Assembly (NCBI GenBank): GCA_016178045.1
Contig: JACOUE010000030.1
Location: 1-39,658 of the forward strand
Direction: 5' to 3'
From: Chloroflexota bacterium
GTDB taxonomy: Bacteria > Chloroflexota > Dehalococcoidia > SM23-28-2 > JACOUE01
DNA: 39,658 nucleotides
How positions within the stretch are numbered: position 1 is the stretch's first letter; each line of letters opens with the position of its first letter. The position numbers and the translations under genes were made by a program. This document shows positions 1 to 7,705 of this stretch, one piece after another. The notes beneath the pieces were generated by a model. The model was not told the DNA's origin. It ran no database searches and was given only the letters and a program-made list of their open reading frames with translations.

Positions 1-111
1 TGGCACCGCGGTCATCTCGTCGCGCAACTCCCCCACGTCGACAAGGCCAGACTCCGCGATGCACCATTGACCGTGCAACAAGTGATAGAGGACATTCTAC
101 CTGCGACGTAA
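1..111 (+). CDS. C-terminal end of an unidentified protein, possibly IS-encoded (partial)
   Basis: The first frame is open from the window edge and ends with TAA at 109-111, giving 36 residues that finish in VIEDILPAT. I do not recognise the family from this stub. The stop codon sits between two copies of a tandem 18-base repeat of the kind that closes insertion sequences with multiple terminal repeats. A transposase or its accessory protein is therefore the simplest guess. The stub does not resemble the IstB C-terminus I know, so the assignment rests on position only. Confidence 0.35.
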   Translation, partial: WHRGHLVAQLPHVDKARLRDAPLTVQQVIEDILPAT

Positions 112-139
112 AGGCGGTCATTCTAGCTGCGACGCGACA
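91..139 (+). mobile_element. Probable right terminus of an insertion sequence with tandem terminal repeats
   Basis: Two direct copies of an 18-base unit lie at 91-108 and 117-134. They match at 16 of 18 positions, share the core CATTCTA and CTGCGACG, and start 26 bases apart. The first copy overlaps the end of the upstream reading frame. IS21-like and related elements carry repeats arranged this way at their ends and finish in CA, which would place the end near base 139. The other end lies outside the window, so family and target duplication cannot be read. The following 140-278 holds no gene; it contains a weak hairpin (GGGGCAG 164-170 with CTGCCCC 181-187). Confidence 0.45.
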
Positions 140-278
140 GCCCGCTAAAAACCGCCTTCATGCGGGGCAGTCATTGACGGGCTGCCCCTTGGTACTGCCC
201 CCGGCAAGGCTCCCCTCATGGCCCATTTGCGCCGAAGCGCTGGTCGCTGCCACGGTGAGGGCCGCCGTGCCGTCAACC

Positions 279-845
279 TCAGCACGCCGTCCCGATAGCC
301 GCCGCCACCCGCGACAGGTCGGCGCCGGAGATGGCGTTGTCCCCCGCCGGGTTAGGGGCGATGTCCTTACGGACGGACGCGGGGGGCACCGCCCGGCCGA
401 TGTCGCCGGCGATGGCCGACAGGTCGGCCCCGCTGACCGAGCGGTCGTCGTTCAGGTCGGTGGGCCGGGCGTCCGGGTCCTCGTTGTCGGGCGTGGTGTC
501 GGCGGAGCAAAAGAGGGCGGTGCCTGTGCCCACGTGGCACTCCAGGCTGTTCAGGGCCGCGTCGGCGTCGCTATCAAATGTGCTGGAGCAGGGCGCAGTC
601 GCTCGGTTCCAGTAGCCTGCGCCCAGAGCGAAGTTCGTGCTGGAGGTGGAGCCGACGGCTGCTTGCCCCGCCGTGGCGCCCAGGTCGAAGCCAGGCGACG
701 AGGCGGTCCCGCCGCCGCCACCGCCGAGCGCGGACCAGGGCAGGGCGGTGTCCGGGGCGCCGAGGATGCTGGCGCTGGCCAGGAGGAGCGCCGCCGCCGC
801 GGCCACCGCCGCCGTGAAGCTCACAACTACGCTGCGCTTTCTCAT
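279..845 (-). CDS. Secreted protein with dockerin-like calcium-binding repeats
   Basis: The product has 188 residues. It begins MRKR followed by a hydrophobic alanine-rich stretch (about residues 8-30), a typical Sec signal peptide. A glycine-rich linker leads to a segment ending LGAGYWN, a pattern I associate with secreted proteins of Chloroflexota and planctomycetes. The C-terminal half has Asp-rich loops (DSDADAALNSLECHVG, DLNDDRSVSGADLSAIAGDI, and a second SGADLSRVAAAIG), which look like a pair of dockerin type I or EF-hand-like repeats. Such modules bind calcium and dock onto cohesins, but no cohesin is visible here, so the partner is unknown. A purine-rich site (AGGGAAGGA) lies just before the ATG. 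The gene starts 10 bases after the propeller gene and is probably co-transcribed with it. Confidence 0.7.
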   Translation of the reverse strand: MRKRSVVVSFTAAVAAAAALLLASASILGAPDTALPWSALGGGGGGTASSPGFDLGATAGQAAVGSTSSTNFALGAGYWNRATAPCSSTFDSDADAALNSLECHVGTGTALFCSADTTPDNEDPDARPTDLNDDRSVSGADLSAIAGDIGRAVPPASVRKDIAPNPAGDNAISGADLSRVAAAIGTAC

Positions 846-855
846 GATCCTTCCC

Positions 856-2322
856 TCAGCGCGGGCGATGGAAGGGGATGCAGAAGCGGTTGGAGCAGTG
901 GGCCACCTTCAGGTCCCCGTTGGTGATGTCCTGGTAGCTGATGAGGGGCAGGCCGTCCGTCCCTACCGTTATCGAGGTCAACGAGCCGACGTTGCCGGCG
1001 CTGTCGACGGCGGTGATGCTGTTGGCGGCGGAGCAGGCGGCGTTGCCGCAGTGGGCTACCCTGAGGTCCCCGTCCGTGATCATGTAGTAGCTGATGAGGG
1101 GCAGGCCGTCCGCCCCTATCGTTATCGAGGGGGACTGGCCGACGAAATCGACGGCGTCGACAGTGGTGACGGTGTTGCCGGCGGTGCAGCCGTTGTTGCC
1201 GCAGTGGGCCACCTTCAGGTCCTTGTTGCTGTCCTCGCCGTAGGCGATGACGGGCAAGCCATCCGCCCCCAGAGTGATGGACGTCCACGTCCCCGCGTCG
1301 ACCCCGCCGCCGTCGACGGGGGTGAGGGTATTGCCGGCGGAGCAGGCGAAGGTGCCGCAGTGGGCTACCTTCAGATCCCCGTTCGTGACGTCGTAGTAGC
1401 TGATGACGGGCAGGCCGTCCAGCGCTATGGTTATCGAGGTGAAGGCGCCGGTGTTGCCGGCGCTGTCCACCGTCGAGAGGGTGGCAGCCGTGCAGGCGAC
1501 GTTGCTGCAGTGGGCCACCTTCAGGTCATCGTTGGTGTCGTCGTAGTAGCTGACGACGGGGAGGCCGTCCATCCCTAGAGCGATGGACGTCCAGTTGCCC
1601 ACGTTGCCCGCGCTGTCGAGGGTGGTGACGGTGTTGCTGGCGGAGCAGGCGGCGTTGCCGCAGTGGGCCACCTTCAGGTCCCCGTTGGTCACGTCGTAGT
1701 AGCTGATGAGGGGGAGGCCGTCTGCCCCGATCGCTATCGAGGTGTGGGAGCCGACGTTGTCGGCGCTGTCCACGGCCGTGAGGGTGTTGCCGGCGGTGCA
1801 GGCGGCGTTGCCGCAGTGCGCCACCTTCAGGTCCCCGTTTGTGCTGTCGTAGTAGCTGACGATGGGGAGGCCGTCCGCCCCTATCGTCGCCGCCGGGTGG
1901 ACGCCCACGTTGCCGACGCTGTCCACGGCCGTGCGGCTGAAGCCGAGGCGGCTGAGGGCGCCGGCCTGCTCCGCGTGGAAGGCGTAAGGGACGTACCCGA
2001 ACGGGAGGCGCGGCGTCAGGGGCGGGTCGGGCGCTACCTGTAGCTCCAGGTAGACCGGCGGCCGGTCGAACACCGTGGCCGTCAGGGGTTCCACCGACCC
2101 CAGCATCACGTTGAACAGCCCCCCGCTCACGGCCACGCTCTGGGTCTCGTCCCACAGCAGAGTGCCGCCAGTCACCGCATCGTAGATGCGGAAGGTGATG
2201 GAGTAGGTGCCGTCGGCGACGGGCAGGCCGGAGAGGGGGTCGGTGAGGGTGCCCTGGAAGTTGACGCGAGTGGGCTCATGCGAGCTGCGGGTGGCCCGCC
2301 TGATGGCGAAAGATTGATCCAC
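856..2322 (-). CDS. Seven-repeat beta-propeller surface protein, 5' end disrupted
   Basis: The frame encodes 488 residues. The first 14 or so are kelch-gene DNA read in another frame and the only available start is GTG, so the true N-terminus and signal peptide appear lost. Real homology seems to begin at TRVNFQGTLTDP, a domain (about residues 18-120) usually found just after a signal peptide. Seven repeats of about 48 residues follow. Each has DGLP followed by ISYYD or a variant, then DLKVAHC-x4-C, which suggests a seven-bladed propeller with one cysteine pair per blade. The last repeat stops soon after its second cysteine. The protein is probably extracellular, but its ligand is unknown. 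It could be expressed only if ribosomes shift by -1 from the kelch frame or if a base is missing from the sequence. Confidence 0.6.
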   Translation of the reverse strand: MDQSFAIRRATRSSHEPTRVNFQGTLTDPLSGLPVADGTYSITFRIYDAVTGGTLLWDETQSVAVSGGLFNVMLGSVEPLTATVFDRPPVYLELQVAPDPPLTPRLPFGYVPYAFHAEQAGALSRLGFSRTAVDSVGNVGVHPAATIGADGLPIVSYYDSTNGDLKVAHCGNAACTAGNTLTAVDSADNVGSHTSIAIGADGLPLISYYDVTNGDLKVAHCGNAACSASNTVTTLDSAGNVGNWTSIALGMDGLPVVSYYDDTNDDLKVAHCSNVACTAATLSTVDSAGNTGAFTSITIALDGLPVISYYDVTNGDLKVAHCGTFACSAGNTLTPVDGGGVDAGTWTSITLGADGLPVIAYGEDSNKDLKVAHCGNNGCTAGNTVTTVDAVDFVGQSPSITIGADGLPLISYYMITDGDLRVAHCGNAACSAANSITAVDSAGNVGSLTSITVGTDGLPLISYQDITNGDLKVAHCSNRFCIPFHRPR

Positions 2323-3281
2323 TCAGGGGTGCCGCCGAGACCGTTGGCGTTGGTGAGGACCCACACGTCGTTGGCGCTGACGAAGCCGAGCCCCGCAAAG
2401 ACAATCATCCGGTTGCTGGCAGCGTCGTAGACCGCCGTCCCGCAACAACGGCCGGGTGGAGGGCCGCCCGTGGGTGAGAGCTGAATCCAGGTAGGAGTAC
2501 CCCCCAAGCCGTTGGCATTGGTCAGCACCCACACGTCGTTAGAAAACGCGCTGGTCAACCCTCCAAACACCACCATGCGGTTGCTTGCGGGGTCATAGAC
2601 AGCGGTGGGACCCTGACGCCCCGCCGGCGGTCCACCGCTGGGGGTGAGCTGGCTCCACGTAGGGGTGCCGCCCAGGCCGTTGGCATTGGTAAGGACCCAC
2701 ACGTCATTGAATTTCGTTGTTGCAACCCCCCCGAAGACTATCATTCTGTTGGTATTTGCGTCATACACCGCAGCGTGGTCATAGCGTGCGCCCGGAGGTC
2801 CTCCGGTGGGGGACAACTCGGTCCAGGCAGGAGTGCCGCCCAGACCGTTGGCATTCGATAAGACCCAGACGTCATTGCGCTGAGTCCCTGAAGAACAACT
2901 CTGCAATCCGCCAAAGATGGTCATTCGATTATTCTGGCTGTCATAGACGGCAGTGTGCCTCCCCCGCGCAGGCGGAGGTCCGCCTGAGGCAGAAAGCTGA
3001 GCCCAATTGGGGGTGCCACCGAGGCCGTTAGCATTCTGGAGCACCCATAGATCATTGATTGAGAAGCAGTTAGAGTTATCGCCATCGAAGGCCGTCATCC
3101 TGTTGTTGGCGGCATCATAGACCGCGGTGTGGCCAAACCGGGCAGCGGGCGGGCCGCCCGTGGGCGCGAGCTGGCTCCACTGACCAACGGCGCCGGCCTG
3201 GTAGTAGCGCAGCAGGAAAAGCGCCAGCCCCAGTAGGAGCAGGGCCAAAGGCAGGCTGAGCAGGGCCCCCTTGTTTCGCAT
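2172..3281 (-). CDS. Kelch-repeat membrane-anchored or secreted protein, 3' truncated
   Basis: ATG 3281 is preferred because GGGGGAGGA precedes it; an in-frame TTG at 3296 overlaps that site. MRNKG and a leucine-rich hydrophobic segment (about residues 5-25) form a signal peptide or anchor. Five full kelch-type repeats follow, each with W-x-x-L, GGPP-x-x-R, HTAVYD, NRM, FGG, NDVWVL and NANGLGGTP. Blade six stops after GGPPAAR near base 2286. From there the frame continues into the next gene's DNA as a Ser/Pro-rich tail that looks like out-of-frame translation. The reading frame of the downstream propeller is offset by one. Bases 2881-2940 counted by eye are 47% GC, far below the surroundings, so the gene may be foreign. 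Kelch propellers usually bind proteins or glycans; the target here is unknown. Confidence 0.62.
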   Translation of the reverse strand: MRNKGALLSLPLALLLLGLALFLLRYYQAGAVGQWSQLAPTGGPPAARFGHTAVYDAANNRMTAFDGDNSNCFSINDLWVLQNANGLGGTPNWAQLSASGGPPPARGRHTAVYDSQNNRMTIFGGLQSCSSGTQRNDVWVLSNANGLGGTPAWTELSPTGGPPGARYDHAAVYDANTNRMIVFGGVATTKFNDVWVLTNANGLGGTPTWSQLTPSGGPPAGRQGPTAVYDPASNRMVVFGGLTSAFSNDVWVLTNANGLGGTPTWIQLSPTGGPPPGRCCGTAVYDAASNRMIVFAGLGFVSANDVWVLTNANGLGGTPEWINLSPSGGPPAARMSPLASTSRAPSPTPSPACPSPTAPTPSPSASTMR

Positions 3282-3296
3282 CCCATCCTCCCCCAA

Positions 3297-3426
3297 AAGA
3301 GCGGCGATGCCGGGGCTGTCCGGAGGGAAGAGAGGAAGCCAGACGACAAGCCACCCGCACCCGTTACAGGAAAATTATAACCCGGCGGTCAAGTAAGCTG
3401 GGGAAATGCGCAGCCGTTGCCCTGCT
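3297..3426. other. Divergent intergenic region between the kelch gene and pdxS
   Basis: This stretch separates the minus-strand kelch gene from plus-strand pdxS. On the minus strand, ATTATA at 3374-3379 reads as a perfect TATAAT -10 box, but no convincing -35 lies at 16-18 bases. If used it would give an 86-base leader before ATG 3281. I see no RNA gene or clear operator. Confidence 0.35.
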
Positions 3427-3455
3427 TTGACCCCCCGCTTGCTTCGCCCTATACT
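3427..3455 (+). promoter_or_regulatory. Sigma-70-type promoter for pdxS
   Basis: TTGACC at 3427-3432 and TATACT at 3450-3455 are separated by exactly 17 bases. Transcription would start near 3462, just before the GGAGG ribosome site (3465-3469) and ATG 3480. This rules out the in-frame TTG at 3417 as the pdxS start, because it lies upstream of the promoter. Confidence 0.7.
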
Positions 3456-3479
3456 GAGCCTGCTGGAGGTATCACCCCC

Positions 3480-4391
3480 ATGCGAAGTCCTGAGCCTGTC
3501 GAAGGAGCCATCGAAAAAGGCTCCTACGTCGTCAAGAAGGGCCTGGCCCAGATGCTCAAGGGCGGCGTCATCATGGACGTCGTCACGCCGGAGCACGCGC
3601 GCATCGCCGAAGAGGCGGGCGCCTGCGCCGTCATGGCCCTGGAGCGAGTCCCGGCCGACATCCGCGCCGCCGGCGGCGTCGCCCGCATGGCCGACCCTGA
3701 GGTCATCATCCGCATCATGGACGCCGTCACCATTCCCGTCATGGCCAAGTGCCGCATCGGCCACTTCGTGGAGGCGCAGGTGCTCGAAGCCCTGGGCGTC
3801 GACTTCATCGACGAATCGGAAGTGCTGACCCCCGCCGACGAGTCGCACCACATCAACAAGTGGCCCTTCAAGATCCCCTTCGTCTGCGGCTGCCGTGACC
3901 TGGGCGAGGCGCTCCGCCGCATCGGCGAGGGCGCGGCCATGATCCGCACCAAGGGCGAGGCCGGCACCGGCGACATCGTGGAGGCCGTCCGCCACATGCG
4001 CGCGGTCATGGACGGCATCCGCAAGCTCCAGAACATGCCCGAGGACGAGCTGATGGCGGAGGCGAAGGCCCTGGGCGCCCCCTATGAGCTGCTGAAGGAG
4101 ACGCGAGACCTGGGCCGCCTGCCGGTGGTGAACTTCGCCGCCGGGGGCGTCGCCAGCCCCGCCGACGCCGCGTTGATGATGCAGCTGGGCGCCGACGGCG
4201 TCTTCGTCGGCTCCGGCATCTTTAAGTCGGACGACCCGGAGAAGCGGGGCGCCGCCATCGTGAAGGCGGTGACCCACTACAACGACCCCGAGGTGCTGGC
4301 GGAGGTGTCGCGCGGGCTGGGCGAGGCGATGCGCGGCCTGGACGTGCGCGCGCTGCCGCCGGAGGAGCACCTGGCCACGCGAGGGTGGTAG
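3480..4391 (+). CDS. pdxS: Pyridoxal 5'-phosphate synthase lyase subunit PdxS
   Basis: PdxS condenses ribose 5-phosphate, glyceraldehyde 3-phosphate and ammonia into pyridoxal phosphate in the DXP-independent vitamin B6 pathway, working with PdxT. From ATG 3480 the product has 303 residues, close to the usual 290-300. The family core is intact: [55 protein letters not shown] (containing the conserved Asp and Glu) and [15 protein letters not shown], with a catalytic-type lysine at each expected place. GGAGG lies 10 bases before the start. The first residues (MRSPEPVEG) come from an interspersed repeat and are not typical PdxS sequence. pdxT follows after 186 bases that hold two more repeats. 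Confidence 0.95.
   Translation: MRSPEPVEGAIEKGSYVVKKGLAQMLKGGVIMDVVTPEHARIAEEAGACAVMALERVPADIRAAGGVARMADPEVIIRIMDAVTIPVMAKCRIGHFVEAQVLEALGVDFIDESEVLTPADESHHINKWPFKIPFVCGCRDLGEALRRIGEGAAMIRTKGEAGTGDIVEAVRHMRAVMDGIRKLQNMPEDELMAEAKALGAPYELLKETRDLGRLPVVNFAAGGVASPADAALMMQLGADGVFVGSGIFKSDDPEKRGAAIVKAVTHYNDPEVLAEVSRGLGEAMRGLDVRALPPEEHLATRGW
3483..3505 (-). repeat. Interspersed TTCGACAGGCTCAGGAC-type repeat at the pdxS 5' end
   Basis: On the minus strand this reads CCTTCGACAGGCTCAGGAC. It matches the copy inside lysC (10219-10238) at nearly every position and resembles the one in dnaE (20451-20472). Here it lies directly after the start codon and encodes SPEPVEG of PdxS. Confidence 0.7.
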
Positions 4392-4402
4392 GCCCCGATT
4401 AG

Positions 4403-4433
4403 CCACAGATTGACACAGATTAATCACAGATTA
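4403..4433 (+). repeat. CCACAGAT-type interspersed repeat
   Basis: Three spaced copies of an ACAGATT or CACAGATT word (4405, 4415, 4425) form a short AT-rich block 12 bases after the pdxS stop. The same family appears as an inverted pair at 13484-13549. It contains no coding sequence that I can support. Confidence 0.65.
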
Positions 4434-4462
4434 GGTCTATGGCCGCTCGCGCCCAGCGATGG

Positions 4463-4515
4463 GAGACATTGCTTCGCTTCGCCTGCCTGCCGGCAGGCAG
4501 GCTCGCAATGACGGG
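4463..4515 (+). repeat. GCTTCGCTTCG/CAATGAC interspersed repeat with a 22-base palindrome
   Basis: The left flank reads GAGACATTGCTTCGCTTCG and the right flank reads CTCGCAATGACGGG. Between them lies a perfect 22-base palindrome at 4481-4502, built from GCCTGCCTGCC and its reverse complement. The flanks match the second family member at 10753-10780. The palindrome could fold as a hairpin in the pdxS-pdxT transcript, but no U-tract follows, so a classical terminator is not indicated. Confidence 0.65.
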
Positions 4516-4577
4516 TGGTGGGGCGCAAGACCGCTCCTCGCCATATCCAGCCTGCCCCTGCTACAATAGCCTAGGAT

Positions 4578-5198
4578 ATGACCCGTATCGGCGTCCTCGC
4601 CCTCCAGGGCGACTTCCTCGAGCACGAGGCTGTCCTCCGTCGCCTTAACGTCGAGCCTGTCGAGGTGCGACAGCCGTCGGACCTCGCCGACCTTGACGGG
4701 CTGATCGTCCCCGGCGGCGAGAGCACGACGTTCTGCCGCCTCATGCAGGAGTACTCCCTGCATGAGCCCCTGCGCGGGTTGCTGAAGGCCGGCGTCCCCA
4801 CCTGGGGCACCTGCGCCGGGATGATCGTGCTGGCCCGACGGGTGAGCGACTTGCCCTTCCCTACCCTGGAGGCGCTCGACATCGAAGTGAAGCGCAACGC
4901 CTACGGCCGCCAGGTCGACAGCTTCGAAGCGGACCTCGAAGTGCCGGCCCTCGGCGAGCTGCCCTACCACGCCGTCTTCATTCGCGCTCCCGTCGTGGCC
5001 GAGGTGGGGTCGGGGGTGGAGGTGCTGGCCGTCCTCCCGGAAGGCGACCCGGTGATTGCCGGGGGCTCGCCGGTCGCCGTCCGGCAGGGGAACGTCCTGG
5101 CCACCGCCTTCCACCCGGAGCTGACCGAAGACACCCGCTTCCATCGCTATTTCCTGGGCATCGTCGATGCCGCGAGGAGGCGATCCGGCGCCAAATGA
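4578..5198 (+). CDS. pdxT: Pyridoxal 5'-phosphate synthase glutaminase subunit PdxT
   Basis: PdxT hydrolyses glutamine and channels ammonia to PdxS. The product has 206 residues, normal for the family. The class I glutaminase triad is visible: Cys79 in WGTCAGM, and His179 and Glu181 in FHPELTED. PGGEST (45-50) forms the oxyanion and substrate loop. TACAAT at 4562-4567 lies only 10 bases before the ATG, with no good -35 and only a weak AGGA upstream. A near-leaderless transcript is therefore possible in addition to read-through from pdxS. The stop overlaps the next start as ATGA (5195-5198). Confidence 0.95.
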   Translation: MTRIGVLALQGDFLEHEAVLRRLNVEPVEVRQPSDLADLDGLIVPGGESTTFCRLMQEYSLHEPLRGLLKAGVPTWGTCAGMIVLARRVSDLPFPTLEALDIEVKRNAYGRQVDSFEADLEVPALGELPYHAVFIRAPVVAEVGSGVEVLAVLPEGDPVIAGGSPVAVRQGNVLATAFHPELTEDTRFHRYFLGIVDAARRRSGAK

Positions 5199-6142
5199 CC
5201 AGGGCGCGTACGGTACTACCCACGGACCTCGTCGCCCTCGTCTCCTTCGACGGGCGCGTCTATCCGAACGAGGCGAAGACCTGGGACCGCCTGGGCGCCG
5301 AGGGCGACAGCGGCGGGCCCCACCCGCTGGGGACCGCCATCGAGCAGTGGTTCTCCTTCGCCACCGGGAAGCACGCCTGGGTGAGCGTCCGCGGCGCTAC
5401 CATCCGGGGGCTGGTGTCGGCGCGGAAGCGGTCGAAGCCCAGCGCCTGGGAAGTCGACTGCCTCATCGACGCCGACGAGGACAAGAGCGTCTGCCTCAGC
5501 CTGGTCGAGCGCATGACCAAGGGCGTGGCCAGGGAAGGCGCCGAACGCATCTTCGTCCGCCTGGCCGCCGACAGCCCCGTCTTCGAGGTGATCCGGCAGG
5601 CCGGCTTCTTCCCGTACGGGCGAGAGCGGCTCTACCGCCGCGACGAGCCAGCCGAGGCCGAAACGCCTGACTTACCCCCCCTGCGCCCCCGCACGAAGGA
5701 GGACCTGGTCGGCCTGTACCAGCTGTACAACTCGGTGACGCCGGCCAACGTCCGCGGCATCGAGGGGGTGACGCTGCGGGAGTGGCAGGCGGCGCTGGAG
5801 CCGTGGGGCGGCCGGCCTGCGGACGTCGTGCTGGAGGACAGCGACTCTATCGCGGCCTGGCTCCGCGTCCTGGCGGACGGGCACAAAGGACGGTTCTCGC
5901 TGCTGGTGCACCCCGGCAGATTGCGCGACACGGGCAGCCTCCTCCAGGCGGCCCTCGCGCGGCTGCCCGGGCGGCGGCCCCTCCTCTGCCTCATTCCCGA
6001 ATACGAGGAGGCGCTGGCGACCCCGCTCAAACGCTGGGGCTTCGCCCCGTGCGATGAGTACGTGATGATGGCGAAGCGCGTCCTCAAGCCCGTCGAGGAG
6101 CTGGCACCGGAGAGGGTCGGCACGGCCGTCCCGGTGAGCTGA
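5195..6142 (+). CDS. GNAT-like acetyltransferase-fold protein
   Basis: The product has 315 residues and overlaps pdxT by four bases, so translation is probably coupled. The segments DLVALVSFDGRVYPNEA, WEVDCLIDADEDKSVCLSLV and EVIRQAGFFPYGRERLYRR resemble the strand-helix order of a GNAT fold. In that reading the last part corresponds to the usual GF-x-x-x-x-E-x-L-Y end. A second half (about residues 165-300, with LIPEYEEALATPLKRWGFAPCDEYVMMAKRV) repeats the same ending, suggesting a tandem GNAT arrangement. I see no clean R/Q-x-x-G-x-G/A acetyl-CoA loop, so activity is uncertain. Substrate and role are unknown; position ties it to the pdxST-tmk operon. Confidence 0.55.
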   Translation: MTRARTVLPTDLVALVSFDGRVYPNEAKTWDRLGAEGDSGGPHPLGTAIEQWFSFATGKHAWVSVRGATIRGLVSARKRSKPSAWEVDCLIDADEDKSVCLSLVERMTKGVAREGAERIFVRLAADSPVFEVIRQAGFFPYGRERLYRRDEPAEAETPDLPPLRPRTKEDLVGLYQLYNSVTPANVRGIEGVTLREWQAALEPWGGRPADVVLEDSDSIAAWLRVLADGHKGRFSLLVHPGRLRDTGSLLQAALARLPGRRPLLCLIPEYEEALATPLKRWGFAPCDEYVMMAKRVLKPVEELAPERVGTAVPVS

Positions 6143-6145
6143 CGT

Positions 6146-7699
6146 ATGCTGCGGATCACCGACGACCTCGACGCCCTTATCGACGTCCTCCCGCCGCAGC
6201 TAGCGGAGAACCTGCGGGGAAGGCCCGACAACTTCGAGCTGCTGGAGGTGGTGCTCGACCTGGGGCGCATGGCCGAGGCCCGCTACCCTGAGCGCGAGGT
6301 CAACCTGAGCGACCGCGAGGCGTCCGAGGAGGACATCGATTTCGTCGTGTCGCGCATAGGCGAGTTCACCACGGACAACCGCGCCGGCATCGAGCGGACC
6401 CTGCACCGCATCTCCGCCATCCGCAACCGCCGCGGACGCATCGTGGGCCTGACCTGCCGCGTGGGTCGGGCCGTCTTCGGAACCGTCCGCATCATCGAGG
6501 ACCTGGTGCGCGAAGGAAAGAGCGTGCTGCTGCTGGGGCGCCCGGGCGTGGGCAAGACCACGCTGCTGCGCGAGGCCGCCCGCTTCCTGGCCGACGACAT
6601 GAACAAGCGTGTCGTGGTGGTGGACACGTCCAACGAGATCGCCGGCGACGGGGACATCCCCCACCCGGGCATCGGCAGCGCCCGCCGGATGCAGGTGCCG
6701 ACGCCCTCGCTGCAGCACCAGGTGATGATCGAGGCGGTAGAGAACCACATGCCGGAGGTCATCATCATCGACGAGATCGGGACGGAGCTGGAGGCGCTGG
6801 CCGCCCGCACCATCGCCGAGCGGGGCGTCCAGCTCATCGCCACCGCCCACGGCAACGCCCTCGAGAACCTCATCGTCAACCCGACGCTGTCCGACCTGGT
6901 GGGCGGCGTGCAGTCGGTCACCCTGAGCGACGAGGAGGCGCGGCGCCGGGGCACGCAGAAGGCGATCCTGGAGCGGCGCGCTCCCCCCACCTTCGACATG
7001 CTGGTCGAGATCCAGAGCTTCAGCCGCGTCGCCCTGCACCGGGACGTGGCGGAGACCGTGGACGCTATCCTCCGCGGCTACTCTATCGTGCCGGAGATGC
7101 GCGAGCTGAGCGCCGACGGCGACGTCCGCACCGTCGAGGCGTCCCAGCGGCCGCGGGGGCGCCGGGCCGGTGGCCGGGGCCGCGAGCCGGGGACGACCCT
7201 CCCCTTCGCCAGCGGAGAGTACCCGGCCCAGCCGGTGCGGGAGCGGCGAGTCTACCCCTTCGGCGTGTCGCGCAACCGGCTGGAGCAGGCCCTGCGGGAG
7301 ACGCACTTCCCCGGAAGCATCGTCGACAACCTGGGCGACGCGGACGCCGTCATCACCCTCCGCAGCTACTACCGGCGCAAGCCGCAGACCCTGCGCGACG
7401 CGGAGGAGCGGGGGGTCCCGGTTTACGTGATCAAGAGCAACACGGTATTCCAGCTGGAGCAGTGCCTGCTCTCCATGCGGTCGGAGCGGGCCGGCGACCC
7501 GGTGGTGGCCGCCCTGCGCGAGGCGGAGGAGGCCATCGGCCAGGTGATCAACTCGGAGCAGGAGATAGACCTGACCCCGCAGAACGCCTACATCCGGCGC
7601 CTCCAGCACATGCTCGCCCAGCGCTACAACCTGGGGTCGCGGAGCATGGGGCGGGAGCCGCAGCGGCGGGTGCGCATCCTGCCGGGGGAGCCGGGGTAA
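6146..7699 (+). CDS. R3H-domain AAA ATPase (Ycf45/SpoIIIAA-like)
   Basis: The product has 517 residues. The N-terminal half is a P-loop ATPase of the type seen in cyanobacterial Ycf45 and in SpoIIIAA: Walker A GRPGVGKT (131-138), the conserved [21 protein letters not shown], Walker B VIIIDEIG (205-212), and an arginine-rich sensor region. A basic linker (about 330-350) leads to a C-terminal module. That module ends in an R3H-type single-stranded nucleic acid binding domain (about 475-512, with [26 protein letters not shown]). The protein probably binds DNA or RNA in an ATP-dependent way; the exact role is not established. It starts 3 bases after the GNAT-like gene and is followed by tmk after 6 bases, so all are one operon. 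Confidence 0.85.
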   Translation: MLRITDDLDALIDVLPPQLAENLRGRPDNFELLEVVLDLGRMAEARYPEREVNLSDREASEEDIDFVVSRIGEFTTDNRAGIERTLHRISAIRNRRGRIVGLTCRVGRAVFGTVRIIEDLVREGKSVLLLGRPGVGKTTLLREAARFLADDMNKRVVVVDTSNEIAGDGDIPHPGIGSARRMQVPTPSLQHQVMIEAVENHMPEVIIIDEIGTELEALAARTIAERGVQLIATAHGNALENLIVNPTLSDLVGGVQSVTLSDEEARRRGTQKAILERRAPPTFDMLVEIQSFSRVALHRDVAETVDAILRGYSIVPEMRELSADGDVRTVEASQRPRGRRAGGRGREPGTTLPFASGEYPAQPVRERRVYPFGVSRNRLEQALRETHFPGSIVDNLGDADAVITLRSYYRRKPQTLRDAEERGVPVYVIKSNTVFQLEQCLLSMRSERAGDPVVAALREAEEAIGQVINSEQEIDLTPQNAYIRRLQHMLAQRYNLGSRSMGREPQRRVRILPGEPG

Positions 7700-7705
7700 C
7701 AGCAG

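Noticed and set aside
3375-4427. Minus-strand frame antisense to pdxS
   Set aside because: pdxS on the plus strand has all family motifs; the antisense frame is a compositional shadow.
4640-4670. GAGCCTGTCGAGG in pdxT, resembling the interspersed repeat
   Set aside because: It encodes VEPVEVR, which fits normal PdxT sequence, so the similarity is likely chance.
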